From: JANLQX01 sp043775075
GTDB lineage: Bacteria > Actinomycetota > Acidimicrobiia > Acidimicrobiales > JANYDT01
Direction: 5' to 3'
DNA length: 11,399 nucleotides
Assembly: GCA_043775075.1 (NCBI GenBank)
Contig: JAYVSS010000281.1
Coordinates: forward strand, 1 to 11,399
Below are positions 6,711 to 11,399 of this stretch, piece after piece; within the stretch, counting starts at the first letter, position 1; each line of letters starts with the position of its first letter. Below the pieces are notes generated by a model. The model did no database searches. It was not told the DNA's origin and was given only the letters and a program-made list of their open reading frames with translations. The position numbers and the translations under genes are program-made.

Positions 6711-7517
6711 ATGGGAAGTGGTGAGGTCGGGGCGAAACCGGTGAGTGAGGGCGGCTGCGATGCCACCCGATCACAGGTTCGCATGGGCTGGTATGTCCAT
6801 CTCTTCACCACGACCGGGATCGTTGTCGGCATGTTGGCCTTAGAAGCAGTCTTCAAACAGCACGCCCGCCAGGCCATCTTCTTTCTCCTTCTGACCCAAA
6901 TCATTGACGGCATCGACGGCCCGATGGCGCGCAGCGTGGACATCGTTGCCCGGGTCCCGCGGATCGACGGCTATGTGCTCGACCTCGTTATCGACTACGT
7001 CACCTGCGTCGTTGTCCCTGCAGCGTTCCTCCATCAGTTCGACCTCCTCCCGCGTCCCATCTCGCTGCCGTTGGTCGGACTCGTGGTGTTCCTCTCCGCC
7101 ATCTGGTTCTCGCGCACAGACATGATGACCGAGGACAATTGGTTCCGGGGTTTCCCCGCAACGTGGAATCTCGTAGCGCCCACATTTTTCCTGCTCGGCA
7201 CGCCGAAGTGGGTCAATGCGGCGTTAACCCTAATGCTATGCGTACTTATGGTTACGAACGTCAAGTTCCCCCATCCTGTTCGGTCCGAGGGCGGCCGCAT
7301 ATTTACCCTACCGATCACCATGGCGTGGCTGTTGGCGATGGCCTGGGCGACGCAGCGATTGCCCGTGCGCTCCGTTGTCGGACGCGTCGGGCTGTCCGCT
7401 GCGGTGGCCTACTTCTTCGGCCTGTGTCTCTGGAAGACTCGGCAGCCCGACGCACTTCCGGTGGCGCCCGCCGGACCCGCCACGCCCGTTGCCAAACCCT
7501 CGCCCGTCCCGCACTAA
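6711..7517 (+). CDS. pcs: Phosphatidylcholine synthase-type CDP-alcohol phosphatidyltransferase
   Basis: 268-residue polytopic membrane protein. Pcs joins choline directly to CDP-diacylglycerol, releasing CMP and making phosphatidylcholine in one step. The CDP-alcohol phosphotransferase signature is complete: Asp66, Asp69-Gly70, Ala73-Arg74, Gly87, Asp91, Asp95. The AR-to-G gap is 12 residues rather than the general 8, which as I recall it is the spacing of rhizobial Pcs. Other Pcs-like blocks are VIDYVT (93-98), FRGFPATWN (145-153) and FPHPVR (186-191). The N-terminus has a 24-residue hydrophilic leader before MGWYVHLFTTTG; a later start at 6783 is possible but has only a weak Shine-Dalgarno. 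The C-terminus ends in an Ala/Pro-rich tail (about 249-268). The creatininase-family gene follows after 15 nt, so the two are probably co-transcribed. Confidence 0.85.
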   Translation: MGSGEVGAKPVSEGGCDATRSQVRMGWYVHLFTTTGIVVGMLALEAVFKQHARQAIFFLLLTQIIDGIDGPMARSVDIVARVPRIDGYVLDLVIDYVTCVVVPAAFLHQFDLLPRPISLPLVGLVVFLSAIWFSRTDMMTEDNWFRGFPATWNLVAPTFFLLGTPKWVNAALTLMLCVLMVTNVKFPHPVRSEGGRIFTLPITMAWLLAMAWATQRLPVRSVVGRVGLSAAVAYFFGLCLWKTRQPDALPVAPAGPATPVAKPSPVPH

Positions 7518-7532
7518 GGAACCAGGTTCACC

Positions 7533-8327
7533 ATGACTGTCTCGCGCCGTTTTGCTGAACTGGCGGTGCACGATCTGGCCGACTACATCACGTCGTCGTC
7601 GATCCTGCTGCAGCCGCTCGGAGCGGTGGAGGCGCACGGCCCGCACCTCCCTCTCAACACTGACCTCGTCATTGCCGAACATGCCGTCAGCACCATCGTT
7701 GAACGAGTGGGAGACGAACTCGATCTCTGGGCGCTTCCCGCTCTCGGGTACACCAAGAGCAACGAACACGCATGGGCCCCGGGCACGGTGTGGCTCTCGG
7801 CGACCACGATGCTCGCCGTGCTCGATGACATCGGGCGATCGTTGGCCACTACCGCGGCCCGCAAGCTGGTCTTCGTGAACGCGCACGGCGGTAACAGCGC
7901 ATTGCTCCAGGTGGCACTACGCGATCTTCGCCTGAAGTACGGGTTCCAGACGTTTCTCCTACAGCCCTTCGCAGTCAGCGGTGACGGCAACGAATTCGGC
8001 ATGGCGATCCACGGCGGGCACGATGAAACATCGATGTTGATGGCCGTACGGCCCGACCTCGTCAACATCGACCGAGCGGTTCGGGCCGTACCGGAAAAAC
8101 TGGCGGCGAACCAACACGTTCGGTTCGGTGGCTCGGTGAGTTTTGGTTGGTTGTCTGATGATTTCGAGTCGCCTCCGATGTCGGGGACGCTGCCGGTCGG
8201 GGTCATCGGTGACGGAACCGGCGCCACGGCGGACCACGGCAACGTGATGTGGGAACAAATATTCACCACGATGCGTCAAGCGCTGGCGGAAGTCAGCGTG
8301 TGGGACAGCCGATCGTTCACCAGCTAG
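7533..8327 (+). CDS. Creatininase-family amidohydrolase
   Basis: 264 residues, the usual size. The metal-binding blocks of the family are all there: PLGAVEAHGPHLPLNTD (Glu33, His35 and Asp44 as ligands by family analogy), FVNAHGGN (His118) and HGGHDETS (160-167, Glu165). The family covers creatinine hydrolysis to creatine, formamidopyrimidine deformylases of flavin/F420 biosynthesis and the mycofactocin peptidase MftE. No mycofactocin or F420 genes lie nearby, so the substrate cannot be named; a C-N amide bond hydrolysed in the cytoplasm is the safe call. The ATG at 7533 has CAGG about 6 nt upstream and AAGGA overlapping the pcs stop. Adjacency to pcs hints at a nitrogenous small-molecule link, but that is speculation. 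Confidence 0.88.
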   Translation: MTVSRRFAELAVHDLADYITSSSILLQPLGAVEAHGPHLPLNTDLVIAEHAVSTIVERVGDELDLWALPALGYTKSNEHAWAPGTVWLSATTMLAVLDDIGRSLATTAARKLVFVNAHGGNSALLQVALRDLRLKYGFQTFLLQPFAVSGDGNEFGMAIHGGHDETSMLMAVRPDLVNIDRAVRAVPEKLAANQHVRFGGSVSFGWLSDDFESPPMSGTLPVGVIGDGTGATADHGNVMWEQIFTTMRQALAEVSVWDSRSFTS

Positions 8328-8372
8328 CAACCAGCCCGGCTCCACTTGTTTATTCGGCATACGCAGTGCACA

Positions 8373-8378
8373 TAGAAT
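8373..8378 (+). promoter_or_regulatory. Candidate -10 box of the VanW-protein gene
   Basis: TAGAAT, a good TANNNT match, ends 9 nt before the ATG at 8388, predicting a leader of only a few bases. The 60-bp gap 8328-8387 holds no strong Shine-Dalgarno and no clear -35 box. This implies that the VanW gene has its own promoter and does not depend on the pcs/creatininase operon. Confidence 0.45.
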
Positions 8379-8387
8379 GTTGAGCGG

Positions 8388-10328
8388 ATGTCGGGGTTTT
8401 CTTTACGTGCACGCGTCAGCACGATTGGTGCCACGCTGATCCTCGTCGGTATTGCCGGTGCCGCCTTTGCCGACGCTCGATCGTTCGACAATAGGGTATT
8501 GCGCAACGTGACGATCAACGGAACCAACGTTGGGGGTCTCTCGGCGGTTCAACTCGATGAAGCCATCGACCGGGTCGAGGAAAGTTTTCGCGCTGCGCCC
8601 GTTCGTATCGCCACTCCGACCGGCGGATTTTCCGCGCCCGGTGCGGCGTTCGGCCTGACCATCGACCGCCCCCGTCTGCGCAACTCCGTCATGGTCGCCG
8701 GCCGTGACGCGGCGCTCGGGTCGCGCCTGCGTCGATACGTGGCGGCGTTCACCACGCCGCTCGCCGTCCCCGTGCCGGTACTGATTTCTCGGGGCTCGAC
8801 CGTCGCCGTGTTGCAAGATGGTGAAGGTTCGCGTCGTCGTGATCCGGTCGACCCTAAATTGAAGGTGCGCAACGGCGAGTTCACCATCCTTCCTGGGAGT
8901 GACGGGGAAGGTATCGACGCGGCATTCGTGGCCAGCACCATTGAGGCCGAGGTGGAAGCGGGCCGGGTGCCGGTAACAATCTCGGCGACGAGCGTGCCCC
9001 TGCCATCGAGCTACACCACGGAGGAACTCCAGGCGCTGTCCGCCCAAGCCACCGCCCTCACGGCGTCGCCGATCGCCATCGTGGCCAACGCCACGGCGTT
9101 CACAATTTCGTCGGCGGACCTCCGCCACTGGGTCAAACCGGCCATCGTCAATCGACAAGTGCGGATCACGCTCGACCCCGACAAGACGATGGCCGGACTC
9201 CAAGACCTTCTTGGCGGAAAAATCGTTCGGCCCCCCCGCAACGCCCAGTTATTGGTTGGTGCCGCGGGCGAAATCATCTCCATCCCTTCCGAAGAGGGGC
9301 TCCGCTGTTGCGCCGCGTCGGCCACCGCTCGGCTGGAAGACGTGTTCCGCCGCAGGTCCGTTCCGCCCGTGTCCGTCGATCTTGAGGTGATCACCCCCAC
9401 GCTCAGCACGGAGACGGTGAATTCCTACGGGGTGAAGGAAATGATCTCCACGTTCACGACCCGTCACAAAGCGGGCGAGGATCGGGTGAAGAACATCCAC
9501 CGCATCGCCGACCTCCTACGAGGCACGGTGATCGCGCCCGGCGAGACGTTCTCGGTGAATGACACCATCGGTCCGCGCACGGAAGCCAAGGGATTCGTGG
9601 AGGCTCACGTCATCGAGGACGGCGTGTTCAAGGAGTCGTTCGGTGGTGGCATCAGTCAGTTCGCCACCACCTTGTTCAATGCTTCGTTCTTCGCCGGACT
9701 TGATATACCCGCATACAAAGCGCATTCGATCTATATCTCCCGCTACCCCTTCGGTCGCGAGGCCACGCTCTCGTTTCCCCGACCCGACCTGAAGGTCCGA
9801 AATACCACTCCCTATGGGGTGATGATCTGGCCGACCTATACCGCTTCCAGCATCACCGTCACGCTGTACTCCACGAAGTTCGCCACCGGCGTCGTGGCCG
9901 AGCAGAACAAAACTACGCGCGGTCAGTGTGCCGACGTGGAGACTGTTCGCCAAGTCACTCGGTTGGACGGCACCTCGAAGACCGATACGTTCCGCGCCGT
10001 CTATCTCCCGAGCGAGGGGGTGAATTGCGACGGCGAGCCGACGCCCGGCGCGACCACCACCACGATCAAGGCGCCGCCACAAACGCGCCCACCGACGAGC
10101 GACACCGCAGCCACCGGCGATAACCCGTCCAGCACAGCCGGCGCAGGCGGCACAACCACGTCGAAGACCTCCATGCCCGAAACGTCGCGTGTTCCAGCAA
10201 CGAAACCGGCGCGTAGCGAGGTTCCCGTCGCCGCCACCAAAGCACCGGCCAGCGCGCCGCCTCCGACGCCCCCGGCGTCCGGAACCCCGGTGGGGGTGGC
10301 ACCCCCGGTGACGGGTGTATCCCCATGA
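8388..10328 (+). CDS. VanW family protein with YoaR-like tandem domains and Thr/Pro-rich tail
   Basis: 646 residues. The N-terminus has a basic start and a hydrophobic segment (11-28) with AFA-DA, either a signal peptide or an anchor, so the rest should lie outside the membrane. Two similar regions follow, about 41-220 and 230-350. Each ends with an Asp/Glu-Gly element (SDGEGIDAAF at 171; SEEGLRCCAA at 301) and a PxLS/T-type linker, like the PG_binding_4 repeats before VanW in YoaR. The VanW domain spans about 360-495: HRIADLLRGTVIAPGETFSVND, GGGISQFATTLFNASFFAGL, SRYPFGREATLSFP. From about 550 to 646 a Thr/Pro/Ala-rich disordered tail follows. VanW proteins are linked to the cell wall; a precise activity is not established. 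A 6-bp hairpin (10292-10306) near the 3' end lacks a T-run and is not taken as a terminator. Confidence 0.9.
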   Translation: MSGFSLRARVSTIGATLILVGIAGAAFADARSFDNRVLRNVTINGTNVGGLSAVQLDEAIDRVEESFRAAPVRIATPTGGFSAPGAAFGLTIDRPRLRNSVMVAGRDAALGSRLRRYVAAFTTPLAVPVPVLISRGSTVAVLQDGEGSRRRDPVDPKLKVRNGEFTILPGSDGEGIDAAFVASTIEAEVEAGRVPVTISATSVPLPSSYTTEELQALSAQATALTASPIAIVANATAFTISSADLRHWVKPAIVNRQVRITLDPDKTMAGLQDLLGGKIVRPPRNAQLLVGAAGEIISIPSEEGLRCCAASATARLEDVFRRRSVPPVSVDLEVITPTLSTETVNSYGVKEMISTFTTRHKAGEDRVKNIHRIADLLRGTVIAPGETFSVNDTIGPRTEAKGFVEAHVIEDGVFKESFGGGISQFATTLFNASFFAGLDIPAYKAHSIYISRYPFGREATLSFPRPDLKVRNTTPYGVMIWPTYTASSITVTLYSTKFATGVVAEQNKTTRGQCADVETVRQVTRLDGTSKTDTFRAVYLPSEGVNCDGEPTPGATTTTIKAPPQTRPPTSDTAATGDNPSSTAGAGGTTTSKTSMPETSRVPATKPARSEVPVAATKAPASAPPPTPPASGTPVGVAPPVTGVSP

Positions 10329-10362
10329 CGAGCGAGCGGACTCACGGCGGCTTTGACGTGCG

Positions 10363-11352
10363 ATGATCGTCGACTGCGCTATCTACTGCTCGGGTATTCG
10401 GCGCAGCGAGAACCTCGACGTGGCCCGGGCGCTCGACGACCTTCAAGCACTTGAGCGAATCGGCGACACTAAGGCGTTCGTATGGATTGAACTGGCCGAC
10501 CCCACTCCCGATGAGTTGTTCGCAGTGGCGACGGAACTCCAGTTTCATCCGCTCGTCATCGAGGATGCCCTTAAGTCCCATCAGCGGCCGAAGCTGGAGA
10601 TCTATGCGGCATCGGCGTTCGTCGTCCTCAAAACCGTGGAACTCCCGGCGACCGACAAGGTGAGTTTCGGCGAACTCTCTGTCGTTATCGGCCCGCAGTT
10701 CGTCGTCACCGTTCGTCATGGAGCCAACGATCCGGTGGCGGTCGCTCGATCTTTCCTCGACGCCCGTCCAGAGTTTTTCTCCATGGGAGTCAGTGCGGTG
10801 CTCTACGCCCTCGCCGACGCGATTGTTGATGACTACGAACTCGCCGGCGACGACGTCGAGCGGAGCGTAGACACCATCGAAGAACTTGTATTCGCCGCCG
10901 GCACTCCCAACGCCGCGCCGTTGATCTTTTCCCAAAAACGAAGCACGCTTACTTTCATTCGGAACATCGCTCCGCTCGAAGAGGTCATCCTTCGTCTTGA
11001 GCACGGCCGCATGCCCTTCCCCGTGCACGAACACGTGCTGCCGTATCTTCGAGACGTCCTGGATCATCTGGTACGGGTGCGTTCCCGGCTCGAACAATCG
11101 AGAGATCTCCTCACTTCGGGCCTGGAAGCGAACCTCGCACAAATCAGCATCAGACAAAACGAGGACATGCGGGCGATTTCCGGATGGGCCGCAGTGATCG
11201 CCGTGCCCACTCTGTTCGCCGGCGTGTGGGGAATGAACTTTGCCCATATGCCCGAGTTACGTCCCGTGTGGGGATACCCGCTCGCCTTACTCACGATTGC
11301 CGGAAGTAGCTACGCCGCATACCGACTCCTCAAACGCAACGGTTGGTTGTAG
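10363..11352 (+). CDS. corA: CorA family divalent metal ion transporter
   Basis: 329 residues, normal for CorA. It is a homopentameric channel for Mg2+ (sometimes Co2+ or Ni2+) in the inner membrane. A large soluble N-terminal domain (1 to about 265) contains the long helix (about 232-265, DHLVRVRSRLEQSRDLL...). TM1 (about 268-289) ends in the GMN selectivity motif at 290-292, then a short periplasmic loop with MPEL, TM2 (about 305-323) and a basic cytoplasmic tail KRNGWL, all typical. The residue after GMNF, Glu in the Thermotoga protein, is Ala here. The gene starts 34 nt after the VanW stop with no good Shine-Dalgarno, so start and co-transcription are less certain than the identity. The TAG stop is at 11350-11352; nothing recognisable follows to the window end. 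Confidence 0.92.
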   Translation: MIVDCAIYCSGIRRSENLDVARALDDLQALERIGDTKAFVWIELADPTPDELFAVATELQFHPLVIEDALKSHQRPKLEIYAASAFVVLKTVELPATDKVSFGELSVVIGPQFVVTVRHGANDPVAVARSFLDARPEFFSMGVSAVLYALADAIVDDYELAGDDVERSVDTIEELVFAAGTPNAAPLIFSQKRSTLTFIRNIAPLEEVILRLEHGRMPFPVHEHVLPYLRDVLDHLVRVRSRLEQSRDLLTSGLEANLAQISIRQNEDMRAISGWAAVIAVPTLFAGVWGMNFAHMPELRPVWGYPLALLTIAGSSYAAYRLLKRNGWL

Positions 11353-11399
11353 GGATCGGTGCCAGCCCAAACGCCCAGGGCGGTCGACAGGTCCGGGCA

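Noticed and set aside
7308..7886. 192-codon minus-strand open frame across the pcs-creatininase junction
   Set aside because: It spans the ends of two convincing genes on the other strand and has no recognisable motif.
8403..9203. 266-codon minus-strand open frame opposite the VanW gene
   Set aside because: Arg/Gly/Asp-rich composition with no domain; a shadow of the plus-strand gene.
10292..10306. GGGGGT-GGC-ACCCCC hairpin as a Rho-independent terminator of the VanW gene
   Set aside because: It lies inside the coding sequence, the stem is only 6 bp and no T-run follows; it reflects a GC-rich Pro/Val/Gly coding stretch.
10342..11247. Long open frame on the minus strand (301 codons) opposite corA
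   Set aside because: It lies entirely over a well-supported CorA gene, shows no recognisable domain, and is the expected by-product of GC-rich codon use on the opposite strand.

Overview
The window looks like chromosomal DNA of a GC-rich, aerobic actinobacterium. Most start-codon contexts are actinobacterial: GTG and TTG starts occur, and TANNNT -10 boxes lie directly next to start codons. The surface proteins carry Thr/Pro/Ser-rich linkers, and the gene set (VanW/YoaR-like protein, phosphatidylcholine synthase, creatininase family, VOC/glyoxalase-like, PYROXD2-like oxidoreductase) would fit the class Acidimicrobiia. That placement is an inference; no rRNA or other marker gene is present. No tRNA, CRISPR array, insertion sequence or phage gene was seen.

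Layout. (1) Positions 1-3705 hold an ABC importer locus of the NitT/TauT/ThiXYZ type. A Sec-exported solute-binding protein (minus strand, cut by the window edge) diverges from an ATPase, a permease and a lipoprotein on the plus strand. The ATPase and permease overlap by ATGA. The permease N-terminus is encoded by a run of ten 9-bp tandem repeats. The lipoprotein, which looks unannotatable at first, aligns almost without gaps with the divergently encoded binding protein. The locus therefore seems to have two homologous binding proteins, one of which has lost the usual ligand signature. (2) Positions 3722-6621 are minus-strand: a DUF2461 protein, a PYROXD2/CrtI-like FAD oxidoreductase and a VOC-fold protein that starts 2 nt after the oxidoreductase stop. 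(3) Positions 6711-8327 are plus-strand: a phosphatidylcholine synthase-type CDP-alcohol phosphotransferase, then a creatininase-family amidohydrolase 15 nt downstream. (4) Positions 8388-11352 are plus-strand: a large VanW-domain envelope protein and a CorA-type divalent cation channel.

The three divergent or upstream gaps each contain a clean inverted repeat (554-581, 5817-5833, 6642-6659) that could be an operator. No gene-free stretch exceeds 300 bases. The longest is the 236-bp divergent gap 468-703. The last 47 bases (11353-11399) hold nothing I can identify. No convincing Rho-independent terminator with a T-tract was found anywhere.
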